A DNA stretch of 64,000 bases from an uncultured bacterium (GCA_905216025.1 CAJMSE010000010.1:1-64000); one strand, 5' to 3'; shown: positions 51,411 to 60,799, numbered from the stretch's first letter. A program made the numbers and translations. The notes: a model not told the origin generated them from the letters alone.

Positions 51411-51586
51411 GAGGCCGGGATGGGCCCCTCCTGAGGGTGCAACGGAGGCTTCCTGACGGTGTAATCGGTTGCCCGTGACGGTGTGAAATGTTGCCCGCTG
51501 ATGTGTCCTGGCTGCTTCCAAACGCGTTTGTGCCCGCTATCAAAAGTGTTTTTGAGAGCTGCGCTAACCGTTTTTGAGAGCTGTCA
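51411..51586. repeat. Eight-unit degenerate array with an exact 22-nt period (array B)
   Basis: Units start at 51411, 51433, 51455, 51477, 51499, 51521, 51543 and 51565 without an indel. Units align one-to-one with units 2-9 of array A (20840-21015): identities by eye rise from about 15/22 in the second unit to 19-20/22 in the last three. The final units share GTTTTTGAGAGCTGTCAAAA. It lies between the divergent mraZ and glsA promoters. Confidence 0.8.
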
Positions 51587-51689
51587 AAAGATGCGGCGGT
51601 CAGGCTGGCGTGATGTCTCCGGCTGCCGGTGTTTACATATTTTAAAATGATTTTCTCATAAAAGATTATCCATTCACGAAAAATTGTGT

Positions 51690-51697
51690 TACTTTTG
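51690..51697 (+). promoter_or_regulatory. -7 box of glsA (TACTTTTG)
   Basis: TACTTTTG ends 25 nt before the ATG at 51723 and starts 104 nt after the end of array B. Confidence 0.6.
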
Positions 51698-51722
51698 CAA
51701 TTCGTTAGGGATGTAGAGAGAA

Positions 51723-52550
51723 ATGAAACAAATTACGGAGAAAACCATTGATATTGATGGCATATTGCGCGATAAGATGGGGGCAAAGGCTAAATTTGTG
51801 CCTCGTCCGCTCGTCCGCTGGCTCCGCCATATCATCCACCAGGAAGAGGTGAACCGCTACCTGTGGGAGAGCCGCCATCTCAGCGGTACGGAATGGCTTG
51901 AGGAGTGCGTGCGCTATCTCGACATGACGCTCGTGCTTGAGGGCGAGGAAAACCTGCCCGCCAAGGACGACGGACGGCTGTACACCTTCGTGAGCAACCA
52001 TCCGCTCGGGGGTGAGGACGGCGTGGCGCTCGGCGCCATCATAGGCCGCCACTACGACGGGCGCTTCCGCTATCTGGTCAACGACCTGCTCATGAACCTG
52101 CCGGGACTGGCTCCGGTGTGCATCCCCATCAACAAGACGGGCAGCCAGAGCCGCAGCTTCCCCGCAATGGTGGAAAGCGGTTTCCGCAGCGACAACCACA
52201 TGCTGATGTTCCCCGCGGGGATATGCTCGCGGCGGCGCGGCGGCGTGATACGCGACGTGGAATGGAAAAAGACGTTCATCGTGAAGAGCGTGGAATATCA
52301 GCGCGACGTCGTGCCGATACATTTCGGCGGGCAGAACTCCGATTTCTTCTACCGGCTGGCCAACTTCTCCGACCGGTATGTCCGCAAGGTGAACATCGCC
52401 ATGCTCTTCCTCGTGGACGAGATGTACAAGAACGCCCACAAGACGTTCCGCGTGGCGATAGGCAAGCCCATACCATGGCAGACCTTCGACAAGAGCCGCA
52501 CCCCCGCGCAGTGGGCGCAGTATGTGCAGGACAGGGTGTATGAGCTGTGA
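51723..52550 (+). CDS. glsA: PlsC-like O-acyltransferase, putative glycine-lipid synthase GlsA
   Basis: Predicted 275-residue acyltransferase. The acceptor motif appears as SNHPLGGEDGVAL (an NHxxxxxD-type HX4D variant) and later VCIPINKTGSQS and LMFPAGICSRRRGG (a FPEG-like block). In Bacteroides, a gene of this type next to glsB makes di-acylated glycine lipids by adding the second, O-linked acyl chain; the assignment here rests on that pairing. It precedes glsB by 83 nt. Its promoter lies beyond array B. Confidence 0.75.
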   Translation: MKQITEKTIDIDGILRDKMGAKAKFVPRPLVRWLRHIIHQEEVNRYLWESRHLSGTEWLEECVRYLDMTLVLEGEENLPAKDDGRLYTFVSNHPLGGEDGVALGAIIGRHYDGRFRYLVNDLLMNLPGLAPVCIPINKTGSQSRSFPAMVESGFRSDNHMLMFPAGICSRRRGGVIRDVEWKKTFIVKSVEYQRDVVPIHFGGQNSDFFYRLANFSDRYVRKVNIAMLFLVDEMYKNAHKTFRVAIGKPIPWQTFDKSRTPAQWAQYVQDRVYEL

Positions 52551-52633
52551 GACGATGGGATGGCTATAATGGATACAATAGCTGTCATGGCTATAATAGC
52601 TGTCAGAAAACCAAGTGATAAAACAACCATTAG

Positions 52634-53641
52634 ATGGAACAAGAGATAATAAAGCCGATAGACAAGGCATTGCTGAAGAGCGAGCTGACCCCTGAGCGGC
52701 AGCTCCGCATGACCAACAAGAGCAACAACGAGATATACATCGTAGACGCGCACAACGCGCCGAACGTGCTTCTTGAGATCGGAAGGCTCCGCGAAATAGT
52801 CTTCCGTGAGGCCGGAGGCGGCACGGGAAAGGAAGTCGACCTCGACGAGTTCGACACGATGGACAACTGCTACAAGCAGCTCATCGTGTGGAATCCGGAG
52901 GCTGAGGAGATAATCGGCGGCTACAGGTATATCCTCGGGCGCGACGTCGATGTCGACAGCAACGGCCAGCCCATACTCGCCACGAGCCACATGTTCCATT
53001 TCTCGGAGAAGTTCATGCGCGACTACATGCCTTACACCATCGAACTCGGACGCAGCTTCGTGTCGCTCGGCTACCAGAACACGAACAGGAACGGGTCGAA
53101 GAGTCTCTTCGCCCTCGACAACCTGTGGGACGGTCTCGGGGCGCTCACCGTCATACAGCCGGACGTCAAGTACTTCTTCGGCAAGATGACGATGTATCCC
53201 TCATACATACGCAAGGGCCGCGACATGATTCTCTATTTCCTCAAGAAACACTTTGAAGACAAGGAAAACCTCGTCATACCGATGAAACCGCTGGTCATCG
53301 AGGCCGACCCGAAAGAGCTCGACGCACTTTTCTGCGAGGAGGCTTTCAAGGAAGACTACAGGATTCTCAACCGCGAGATACGCAGCTTGGGATATAACAT
53401 CCCGCCGCTCGTGAACGCGTACATGAGTCTCAGTCCGACGATGAAACTCTTTGGCACGGCTATCAACTACGGCTTCGGCGATGTGGAGGAGACGGGAATA
53501 CTCATTGCCGTCGACGAGATTCTCGACCAGAAGCGCGTGCGCCATATCGACTCGTTCATCAAGGAACACCCCGAAGCACTCAAGATAACGAGCGGCGCAA
53601 ACAAGGTGATATATAAGGACAGTGAAGCCGGAGCGAGGTAA
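52634..53641 (+). CDS. glsB: GNAT-fold N-acyltransferase, putative glycine-lipid synthase GlsB
   Basis: Predicted 335-residue acyltransferase of the OlsB/GNAT type: LEIGRLREIVFREAGGGTGKEVDLDEFD, then QLIVWNPEAEEIIGGYRYILG and IELGRSFVSLGYQ. In Bacteroides GlsB forms N-acyl glycine, the first step to glycine lipids (recalled from work on B. thetaiotaomicron). The 83-nt gap to glsA holds two copies of ATGGCTATAAT and AATAGCTGTCA. Together the two genes form an operon downstream of the dcw promoter region. Confidence 0.78.
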   Translation: MEQEIIKPIDKALLKSELTPERQLRMTNKSNNEIYIVDAHNAPNVLLEIGRLREIVFREAGGGTGKEVDLDEFDTMDNCYKQLIVWNPEAEEIIGGYRYILGRDVDVDSNGQPILATSHMFHFSEKFMRDYMPYTIELGRSFVSLGYQNTNRNGSKSLFALDNLWDGLGALTVIQPDVKYFFGKMTMYPSYIRKGRDMILYFLKKHFEDKENLVIPMKPLVIEADPKELDALFCEEAFKEDYRILNREIRSLGYNIPPLVNAYMSLSPTMKLFGTAINYGFGDVEETGILIAVDEILDQKRVRHIDSFIKEHPEALKITSGANKVIYKDSEAGAR

Positions 53642-53705
53642 AGACGGTTTCCACCCGGCAGCCGGTGCCACTGCCGGAGGAACAGCGGTGCGGTTGTACC
53701 GCCGG

Positions 53706-56225
53706 ATGGCCATGCTGCTGATTTGCCTCTGTGCTTCCCTCGCGGCTGTTCCGGCCGACTGGAAGGGTCATGAGCCGCTCGACCTTTCTGACCCTATAGC
53801 TTTTTCCGGCGACCGCATCACCTACGGCGGCCGCACCATAATGCTCGGCGAGCGCTCCATATTTGTGGACGTGCGCCTGAGTGACGCCCTCGTCAGGGCA
53901 TATCCCCACACTTATAATTCATTGAAAGAGGCTGTCCGCCATCTCAAGGACGGCACCGGGAGCGACCCGATGCGGGTGTATTTCGCTCCCGGAGTCTACT
54001 GGGCCGACGACCCCGACACGCCCGCCGTGGCCGTGGGACGCGACGGCCGCGAGCCTTTCGGCATGGTGATACGCTGCGAAAACCTCCATTTCATCGGTCT
54101 GACGCGCGATGCGCGTAATGTCGTGCTGGCTTCGCAGCGTGGACAGACGCAGGGTGCCGTGGGCAACTTCACCATGTTCGACTTCCACGGAGACGGCCTG
54201 CAGGTGAGCAACCTCACGATGGGAAACTTCTGCAATGTAGACCTCGACTTCCCGCTGTGCCCGGCTATGGGACGGAGGAAGCGGGCAGAGGCCATCACCC
54301 AGGCGCACGTGGCATACGTCGACGGCGACCGGGCGGTGGCGCGTAACGTGCGCTTCATCAGCCGGCTGAACATGAACCCGCTCAACGGCGCGCGCCGCAT
54401 ACTCTTCGACCGCTGCCATCTCGAGTGCACCGACGACGCCCTCACGGGCAACGGCGTGTACCGCGACTGCACCCTCTCGCTGTTCGGGCAAAAGCCGTTC
54501 TATACCACCCACAGGTGCGGCGCCGTCTTCCTGCACTGCCGGTTCACGGCCGAGGGCGGCAGCCGGAGCATGGTTTTCTGCAAGGCGCCGGGGCAGGTGA
54601 CCCTCGTCGACTGCGACTACGTCTCGCACGGAGGCATCAGCGTGGGCTGGACAAACTATCCGACGGCGTGGCTGAGGTGCTATCAGGCAGGCTTCCGGCT
54701 CGACGGGAAACCATATACGGTGGGTGCCGACAGACCGGAATGCACCGTTGAAATGGGCGATTCTGAACTTATACGTGCCTTCCGGACCGTTCTCGGCCGC
54801 GACACGGTATACAACACATACAACCTTCTGAGCGGCGACGACGGGTGGAACCCCGACGGGCAGGACACGGCGGCCACTGCCACGTGCATGCCTACGGCCC
54901 TGCTGCTGAGCCATCGGACGGCAGACCTCGTCACGGGCGGTTCTCCGCTGAAACTCTCCGCCGAGGCGTTGCGCCATGGCGGATATGCCGTCACCGACTC
55001 TGCGGCCGCCCGCTACTGTGACGTGCGCTGGCGGGTGCAACCCGGATATGAGGAGTATGTGGAGCTGTCGGATTCCGCAGGGCGCGGGATAACGGTCGTG
55101 CCGCGGAATAATACCGATGAAATGGTGGAATTTTATATTGAAGCCAACACTTTGGCGGGGCTTCGCGCGGCTGTCGGGGTGACGGTCCGGCCGTCGGTGC
55201 TGCCTGCTCCCGCTTTCATGCGGAAACCCGTGGTGAGGTTGCGCGGCGGTGTTGCTGAGGTGGACTATGCCCTCGACCTCGGCGGCAGGACCGACCGCTC
55301 GGACATCGCATGGTACAGTTGTGCCGGACGTGACGGCAGCGGAGCCGTGCCCGTGGCCGTCAGCCGGGGTGGCGTCCCGGAAGTATCATACCCCTTGACG
55401 GCGGCCGACCGCGGGCGCTACATCATGGCCGTGGTCACCCCGCGCCATGGCCGCAGCGACGGAGGAGAGCCCGTGCGCGCCGTCAGCCGCAGGGCCGTGA
55501 GCGGATGGCAGGTGACGGAAAGCAATGTGCTGGATACCGATTTCCGCACGTTCCCGACGGTAAACAGGCAGGCGCCGGCTCCCGGATTCTGGACCGTAGA
55601 CGGCTATAAGCCCGCCGACACGGCAGAGTTTCCGTGGACGTTTGATGCAGATAAAGATATGTGGACATACGGCCGGGGCTTCAACGGAGCCGTCGGCGAG
55701 GGACTGCTGCAGGCGCAGCGCGGCGCGCGCCTCATGTACATGCCGGCAACAGAGAAGCCCGGCGACATGTCGCTGACGCTCTGCGTGGACCCGACGAAGA
55801 CGGCAGGCCAGGGCTTCGGCAGTGCCACGGGTCAGTATATGGACGTCTGTTTGAAGTTCGACGCCGGCACGCTGACGGGTTACGGCCTGCGCATCATCCG
55901 CACGGTGAAGCATGCCAAGGCCGTCGACTTCCTGCTCGTGAAGTACGACCGCGGCCGGGTGACACCGCTGACAGAACCCGTCTCGTCGGTATGCTACCGC
56001 ACGGGATGCACTATAAAGATAGGTGTGAAGGGACGACGGATGACAGCCCATGTGGAGACGGCCACCCCGCTGCCGGCCGACTCGCCGCTGCCCGTGAGCG
56101 TAGACCTTGCGGCAGACATTGAGCCGTGCGCTCATGGCGGCATAGCCATACAGCACACGGGCACCTGCGGAGAGAGCACCACCATGCTCCACCGCCTCAG
56201 GGTGGAGTGGGCCGCTGTTAAATGA
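53706..56225 (+). CDS. Exported right-handed beta-helix protein, pectinesterase/pectate lyase-like
   Basis: Predicted 839-residue protein. The ATG at 53706 starts a signal peptide (MAMLLICLCASLAAVPA); a GTG at 53622 would lie inside glsB. Residues about 60-350 form a beta-helix whose opening (SLKEAVRHLKDGTGSDPMRVYFAPGVYW) resembles pectinesterases; catalytic residues could not be assigned. Ig-like strands (about 450-600) and a C-terminal beta-sandwich (about 640-839) follow. It fits the pectin theme of the 11-24 kb island but lies far from it. The 3' end overlaps dgt by 8 nt. Confidence 0.65.
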   Translation: MAMLLICLCASLAAVPADWKGHEPLDLSDPIAFSGDRITYGGRTIMLGERSIFVDVRLSDALVRAYPHTYNSLKEAVRHLKDGTGSDPMRVYFAPGVYWADDPDTPAVAVGRDGREPFGMVIRCENLHFIGLTRDARNVVLASQRGQTQGAVGNFTMFDFHGDGLQVSNLTMGNFCNVDLDFPLCPAMGRRKRAEAITQAHVAYVDGDRAVARNVRFISRLNMNPLNGARRILFDRCHLECTDDALTGNGVYRDCTLSLFGQKPFYTTHRCGAVFLHCRFTAEGGSRSMVFCKAPGQVTLVDCDYVSHGGISVGWTNYPTAWLRCYQAGFRLDGKPYTVGADRPECTVEMGDSELIRAFRTVLGRDTVYNTYNLLSGDDGWNPDGQDTAATATCMPTALLLSHRTADLVTGGSPLKLSAEALRHGGYAVTDSAAARYCDVRWRVQPGYEEYVELSDSAGRGITVVPRNNTDEMVEFYIEANTLAGLRAAVGVTVRPSVLPAPAFMRKPVVRLRGGVAEVDYALDLGGRTDRSDIAWYSCAGRDGSGAVPVAVSRGGVPEVSYPLTAADRGRYIMAVVTPRHGRSDGGEPVRAVSRRAVSGWQVTESNVLDTDFRTFPTVNRQAPAPGFWTVDGYKPADTAEFPWTFDADKDMWTYGRGFNGAVGEGLLQAQRGARLMYMPATEKPGDMSLTLCVDPTKTAGQGFGSATGQYMDVCLKFDAGTLTGYGLRIIRTVKHAKAVDFLLVKYDRGRVTPLTEPVSSVCYRTGCTIKIGVKGRRMTAHVETATPLPADSPLPVSVDLAADIEPCAHGGIAIQHTGTCGESTTMLHRLRVEWAAVK

Positions 56226-57558
56226 TGGGCAGGCTGATGCCGCTTATCTTCTGATAGACGTCGAGGGCGTAGACATCCGTCATGCCGCTGATGTAGTCTA
56301 TCACGGCCATGAGGCGCGTCTCCATGTCCGGCGACTTTATGTCATACTGGCTGCTGACCCTGTCTATCAGCTGCTTTGAGTAGAACCGGTCGGGATGTAT
56401 GGCCGCTTCGGTCATCTGTTCCATCAGCGTCTCCATTATCTTGTAGCCAGAGAGCTCGACGTCGAGCACCGGCTTGCTGCGGTAAATCTTGTCTTTCGAC
56501 AGTCGCGAGCACCGTCTGTAAGCCTCGCGCGGGGTGTCGGAGATATGCTCTATCAGGCTGCCGGAGAACGTTCCGGCCAGTATTTCCTCCTCATTCCTCA
56601 CGAAAGCGGCGGCACACTCGTGTTCGAGGCAGCCTATCACGCATGCCCGCATGTACACCACCTTCTCGTTGTCGTCCGTCAGCTGCTCATCCTCGATGCG
56701 CTTGAGTATGCTTCCGCGGGTCTTTTCGTCGAAGAAACCGAGCAGCAGGCTCTCCGTTTCCTCGAACGAGAGAATCATCAGTTTGTTGGCGTCTTCGATG
56801 TCCATGATTTCATAGCAGATGTCGTCGGCCGCCTCCACGAGATAGACGAGCGGGTGGCGGGCATATCGCAGGGGTTCGCCCGGCGCCGATATGCATTTTA
56901 TCCCCATTTCATCGGCAATCCGCCGGTATGTTTCCTTTTCCGTTGCGAAAAATCCGAACTTGCCGTGACTGCCTGCAGCGGCGGCCTCGAAGGGATATTT
57001 CACTATCGAGGCCAGCGTCGGGTAGGTCATGACGAAGCCGCCGGTGCGCCGTCCGCAGAAGCGGTGGGTCAGCAGGCGGAAGGCGTTGGCGTTGCCCTCG
57101 AAGCGCGTGATATCGTTCCAGAGGCTCTCGCTGACCGCATGCCGCAGCTCCGCGCCCTTGCCCTCGCGGAAGAACGCCTGTATGGCCTTCTCGCCGGAGT
57201 GGCCGAACGGAGGGTTGCCGAGGTCGTGGGCGAGGCATGCCGTGGCCACTATCTGCCCGATTTCGTTTATCATCGACCCGGCGAGCTCGCTGTGGCGGGC
57301 CGTGAGCGCCCTCGCCACATCGTTGCCGAGAGACATTCCCACACTTGCCACCTCGAGGCTGTGGGTCAGCCGGTTGTGCACGAAGATGCTTCCCGGAAGG
57401 GGAAACACCTGCGTCTTGTTCTGCAGACGGCGGAACGGCGCCGAGAAAATCAGCCGGTCGTAGTCGCGTTTGAACTCCGTGCGGTCGTCGTGCCGCTCAC
57501 TGTGGCGGTGCTCCTGCCCCAGCCGCTTGTTGGTGATAAGTCTGTCCCAATGCATCAT
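56218..57558 (-). CDS. dgt: Deoxyguanosinetriphosphate triphosphohydrolase
   Basis: HD-domain enzyme that hydrolyses dGTP (or dNTPs) to the nucleoside and triphosphate. The 446 residues match the dGTPase family. Motifs: RDYDRLIFSAPFRRLQNKTQVF, the metal-binding H in NRLTHSLEVASVG, the HD pair in CLAHDLGNPPFGHSGE and the later aspartate in VEAADDICYEIMDIED. The -7 box is only 8 nt from the ATG, so the mRNA may be leaderless. Divergent from dut. Confidence 0.94.
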   Translation of the reverse strand: MMHWDRLITNKRLGQEHRHSERHDDRTEFKRDYDRLIFSAPFRRLQNKTQVFPLPGSIFVHNRLTHSLEVASVGMSLGNDVARALTARHSELAGSMINEIGQIVATACLAHDLGNPPFGHSGEKAIQAFFREGKGAELRHAVSESLWNDITRFEGNANAFRLLTHRFCGRRTGGFVMTYPTLASIVKYPFEAAAAGSHGKFGFFATEKETYRRIADEMGIKCISAPGEPLRYARHPLVYLVEAADDICYEIMDIEDANKLMILSFEETESLLLGFFDEKTRGSILKRIEDEQLTDDNEKVVYMRACVIGCLEHECAAAFVRNEEEILAGTFSGSLIEHISDTPREAYRRCSRLSKDKIYRSKPVLDVELSGYKIMETLMEQMTEAAIHPDRFYSKQLIDRVSSQYDIKSPDMETRLMAVIDYISGMTDVYALDVYQKISGISLPII

Positions 57559-57566
57559 AACAGATG

Positions 57567-57574
57567 CAAAAGTA
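57567..57574 (-). promoter_or_regulatory. -7 box of dgt (TACTTTTG)
   Basis: Minus-strand TACTTTTG ends 8 nt before the dgt ATG. The flanking GCA is shared with the opposite -7 box of dut, so the two read as a mirrored pair. Confidence 0.6.
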
Positions 57575-57639
57575 CTCCTTTTTTATATAAAAGCGCTACT
57601 TTTTAGACGTAAAAGTGTGGCAGTTTGGATATTAATCAC

Positions 57640-57647
57640 TACTTTTG
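57640..57647 (+). promoter_or_regulatory. -7 box of dut (TACTTTTG)
   Basis: TACTTTTG ends 28 nt before the dut ATG at 57676 and is identical to the dgt box on the other strand, 65 nt away. Confidence 0.6.
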
Positions 57648-57675
57648 CAACTTATAGAATAAGTAAAAACAACCG

Positions 57676-58113
57676 ATGACAGATATCAAAGTGATAAACA
57701 AGGGACGCCAGCCCCTGCCGGCATACGCCACGGAGCAGAGTGCCGGCATGGACCTGCGGGCGAATGTCGACGCCCCCGTGACGCTGCATCCCATGGAGCG
57801 CCGCCTTATCGGCACGGGGCTGCACATAGCCCTTCCCGAAGGTTTCGAGGCCCAGATACGGCCCCGCAGCGGTCTCGCGCTGAAGCACGGCATCACCGTG
57901 CTGAACACTCCCGGCACCGTAGATGCCGACTACCGCGGCGAGATAATGGTGCTGCTGGTCAACCTCTCGGCCGAGGACTTCGTCGTGAACGAGGGCGAGC
58001 GGATAGCCCAGATGGTCATCGCGCGGCATGAGAAGGCGTCGTTCACCGTGGTGGAGACGCTCGACGAGACAGAACGCGGCGAAGGAGGATACGGCCATAC
58101 GGGCGTGAAATAG
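57676..58113 (+). CDS. dut: dUTP pyrophosphatase
   Basis: Trimeric dUTPase that hydrolyses dUTP to dUMP, keeping uracil out of DNA. The 145 residues match. All five family motifs are visible: AGMDLRAN (1), PRSGLALKHG (2), GTVDADYRGEI (3), RIAQMVIAR (4) and the C-terminal GEGGYGHTG (5). It starts the dut-TPR-DUF4292-envC operon. Confidence 0.97.
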   Translation: MTDIKVINKGRQPLPAYATEQSAGMDLRANVDAPVTLHPMERRLIGTGLHIALPEGFEAQIRPRSGLALKHGITVLNTPGTVDADYRGEIMVLLVNLSAEDFVVNEGERIAQMVIARHEKASFTVVETLDETERGEGGYGHTGVK

Positions 58114-58145
58114 CCGCCGCGGCAACCCGAACGAAAGGAAAAGCA

Positions 58146-59915
58146 ATGACATACGTACGTGTGACACGGTTCATCATTATGCTGGCAGTGTGGGCAAGCA
58201 CCCTCACGGCCGGGGCGGCTGTGCCCGACAGCACGGCACGGAAGGCCTGTGGGAATGCCGCATGCGCCGCCGCCGGTGCATGCGATGTCTCCGGCCGCTA
58301 CGACTACTTCTTCCTCGAGGCCATGGTGCAGCGGCAGAAAGGCAACAACACGGCGGTCTTCGACCTCCTGCGCCACTGCATAGAGATAAATCCCGGGGCC
58401 TCGGAGGCATACTACTATCTCGCACAGTACTACCTCTCACTGAAGGACAAGGACACGGCGACGAGGTATTTCAAGCGCGCCGCAGACCTCAGTCCCGGCA
58501 ATACGACATATATCGAGACTCTCGCACGCTCGTATGCGGCCGGCGGAAAGTTTGAAGACGCCATAGCGACGTTCGAGCGTCTGCTCAGCGTCGACAAGGA
58601 GCGCGACGACGTTCTCGAGATTCTCTGCCAGCTCTATCAGCAGCAGGGAGACTTCGACAACGCCGTGAAGGCCGTATCGCGGCTCGAGGAACTCGAGGGA
58701 AAGAGCGAGCGCCTCTCATATACCAAGAGCGAGATATACTCGCAGCAGAACAGGAACGAGGAGGCCATAGCGGAGATAAAGCAGCTCGCAGACCAGTATC
58801 CCAACGACCTCAACTACCGCGGAATGTACGGCGACATGCTCCTCATGAACGGACATGAGAAGGAGGCGATAGGCATATTCCGCTCCATATTGGCCGAGGA
58901 ACCGGCCAATACGCGTGCCCAGATGTCTGTGAGGACATACTACAAGCAAGACAAGGACACCGTGGGTGCCGACTCGATGACGCTCGCCATACTGACGAAC
59001 CGCAACACACAGCCGGCCGCAAGGATATATATAATGAGGCAGGAGGTGATGGAATCCGAGAACGCCGGCGGCGACAGCACGCGCATCCTCGCCCTCTTCG
59101 ACAGCGTGGCGGCTGCAGGACAGGCCGACGAGGACATGCTGCTGCTTCAGGCCGCATACATGGATCTAAAGAAAATGGGCAAGGACAGCATCAACGCCGT
59201 GCTCGTGCGGGTGCTCGGGATGGCGCCCGACAACGCCGCGGCACGCCTCCAGCTGGTGGCCGACGCCTATTCGGCTGAAGACTATGCCCGAGTCATCGCC
59301 CTCTGTGCAGAGGCCCGGCAGTATAATCCCGACGAGATGGCGTTCTACTACTATCAGGGCCACGCATACATACAGACCGGCGACGACGCGGCGGCCCTGC
59401 ATGCGTTCAAGAACGGCATAGACGTGATAAACGATAAGAGCGACCCCGGCATCGTCTCTGACTTCTACTCACTGATGGGCCATCTGCTATACGAGGCGGG
59501 CGAACGGGAGCGCGCCTTCGCCGCATACGACTCGTGCCTGCAGTGGAAGGGCGACAATATCGAGGCGATGAACAACTACGCCTACTTCCTCAGTCTCGAC
59601 GGCACGCGCCTCGACAAGGCCGAGGCCATGAGTTACAAGACGATAAAGGCGCAGCCGAAGAGCAGCACCTATCTCGATACATACGCCTGGATACTCTTCA
59701 TGCAGCAGCGCTATGCCGAGGCCAAGGTGTATATTGACCAGGCTGTGCAGGCCGACAGCACGGGCAGTGCCGTCATAACGGAGCACGCCGGAGACATATA
59801 CGCCAAGGCCGGAGACATTGACAAGGCCGTCGAATACTGGACGGAGGCGCTCGGCAAGGACCCCGGCAACAAGATTCTGGCAAGGAAAATAAAAAAGAGA
59901 AAATACCTGAAATGA
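58146..59915 (+). CDS. Exported tetratricopeptide-repeat protein
   Basis: Predicted 589-residue protein with a signal peptide (FIIMLAVWASTLTAGA). TPR units begin at about residue 50 (ASEAYYYLAQYYLSLKDKDTATRYFKRA, TTYIETLARSYAAGGKFEDAIATFERLL) and run through to the C-terminus (DIYAKAGDIDKAVEYWTEALG), about 12 in all. Genes of this type lie between dut and DUF4292 in many Bacteroidetes (recalled); the role may be in envelope assembly. It overlaps the next gene by 4 nt (ATGA). Confidence 0.88.
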   Translation: MTYVRVTRFIIMLAVWASTLTAGAAVPDSTARKACGNAACAAAGACDVSGRYDYFFLEAMVQRQKGNNTAVFDLLRHCIEINPGASEAYYYLAQYYLSLKDKDTATRYFKRAADLSPGNTTYIETLARSYAAGGKFEDAIATFERLLSVDKERDDVLEILCQLYQQQGDFDNAVKAVSRLEELEGKSERLSYTKSEIYSQQNRNEEAIAEIKQLADQYPNDLNYRGMYGDMLLMNGHEKEAIGIFRSILAEEPANTRAQMSVRTYYKQDKDTVGADSMTLAILTNRNTQPAARIYIMRQEVMESENAGGDSTRILALFDSVAAAGQADEDMLLLQAAYMDLKKMGKDSINAVLVRVLGMAPDNAAARLQLVADAYSAEDYARVIALCAEARQYNPDEMAFYYYQGHAYIQTGDDAAALHAFKNGIDVINDKSDPGIVSDFYSLMGHLLYEAGERERAFAAYDSCLQWKGDNIEAMNNYAYFLSLDGTRLDKAEAMSYKTIKAQPKSSTYLDTYAWILFMQQRYAEAKVYIDQAVQADSTGSAVITEHAGDIYAKAGDIDKAVEYWTEALGKDPGNKILARKIKKRKYLK

Positions 59916-60763
59916 TGAAATCATCCGTTTTTTTAAAGATTGCCGTACTGGCAATACCGTTCCTCCTCGGTGCGTGCAAGTCATCGAAGACAGTGGAGAA
60001 GACCGTGGCACAGACCGGCACGGAGACCGGACAGCAGCAACAGTTCCTGCAGAAGGTGTCGGACAACGCTCAATATGCCAAGTTCATAACATCAAAGGTG
60101 AAGTTTCAGGTTCAGGTGGGAGCTCAGGACCTCACACTGACGGGTAACCTGAAGATGAAGCGCGACGACGTCATACGCCTCCAGCTGATGGCCTTCGGCT
60201 TCGTCGAGGCCGGCCGCTTAGAGTTCACGAAAGACTATGTGCTCATCATGGACCGCATCAACAAGCAGTATCTGAAGGTCCCCTACGCCCAGCTCGATTT
60301 CCTGCGCAACAGCGGACTCAACTTCTACTCCCTCCAGGCCCTGTTCTGGAACGAGCTGTTCCAGCCCGGACGGCAGAAGATGACCGACGAGCAGCTTAAG
60401 GACTACGAGGCCAACATGGGCGGCGACGACGTCGTCATATCGCTCGAGCAGGACAAGATGTCGTATAAGTGGCTGGCCGCGAAGAGCACCGGACTGATAA
60501 AGATGGCCAACATACTTTATAAAGACAAGTTCCGCGGCAACACGCAGCTGAACTGGGACTACCGCGACTTCAAGAAACTCGGCAGCAAGCAGTTCCCCAC
60601 GGACAACATGATAACCTTCACCACTGGCAGTAAGGAGGTGAAGCTGGGCATCACCCTCAACTATATCGGCAGCGAGAGCGAGTGGGAGACGCGCACCGAG
60701 GTGTCCGGAAAGTACCGTCAGGTGACGGTCGACGAGATTCTCCGCCGTTTCATGTCCCTGTAA
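59912..60763 (+). CDS. DUF4292 family lipoprotein
   Basis: Predicted 283-residue lipoprotein. The start MKSSVFLKIAVLAIPFLLGAC ends in a lipobox cysteine followed by KSSK. The body is beta-rich (FQVQVGAQDLTLTGNLKMKRDDVIRLQL) with the half-barrel pattern seen in LolB- and LolA-like carriers, so transport of a lipid or lipoprotein is possible. The DUF4292 family is recognised by length and context. It is translationally coupled to the TPR gene by a 4-nt overlap and lies 36 nt before the EnvC-like gene. Confidence 0.85.
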   Translation: MMKSSVFLKIAVLAIPFLLGACKSSKTVEKTVAQTGTETGQQQQFLQKVSDNAQYAKFITSKVKFQVQVGAQDLTLTGNLKMKRDDVIRLQLMAFGFVEAGRLEFTKDYVLIMDRINKQYLKVPYAQLDFLRNSGLNFYSLQALFWNELFQPGRQKMTDEQLKDYEANMGGDDVVISLEQDKMSYKWLAAKSTGLIKMANILYKDKFRGNTQLNWDYRDFKKLGSKQFPTDNMITFTTGSKEVKLGITLNYIGSESEWETRTEVSGKYRQVTVDEILRRFMSL

Positions 60764-60799
60764 CCAGTGATTCAGAAGACAGTGACAGTGCTTTTTGAA

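Noticed and set aside
53622..53706. GTG start at 53622 for the beta-helix protein
   Set aside because: It lies inside glsB and gives 28 extra residues before a clear signal peptide that starts at the ATG at 53706.
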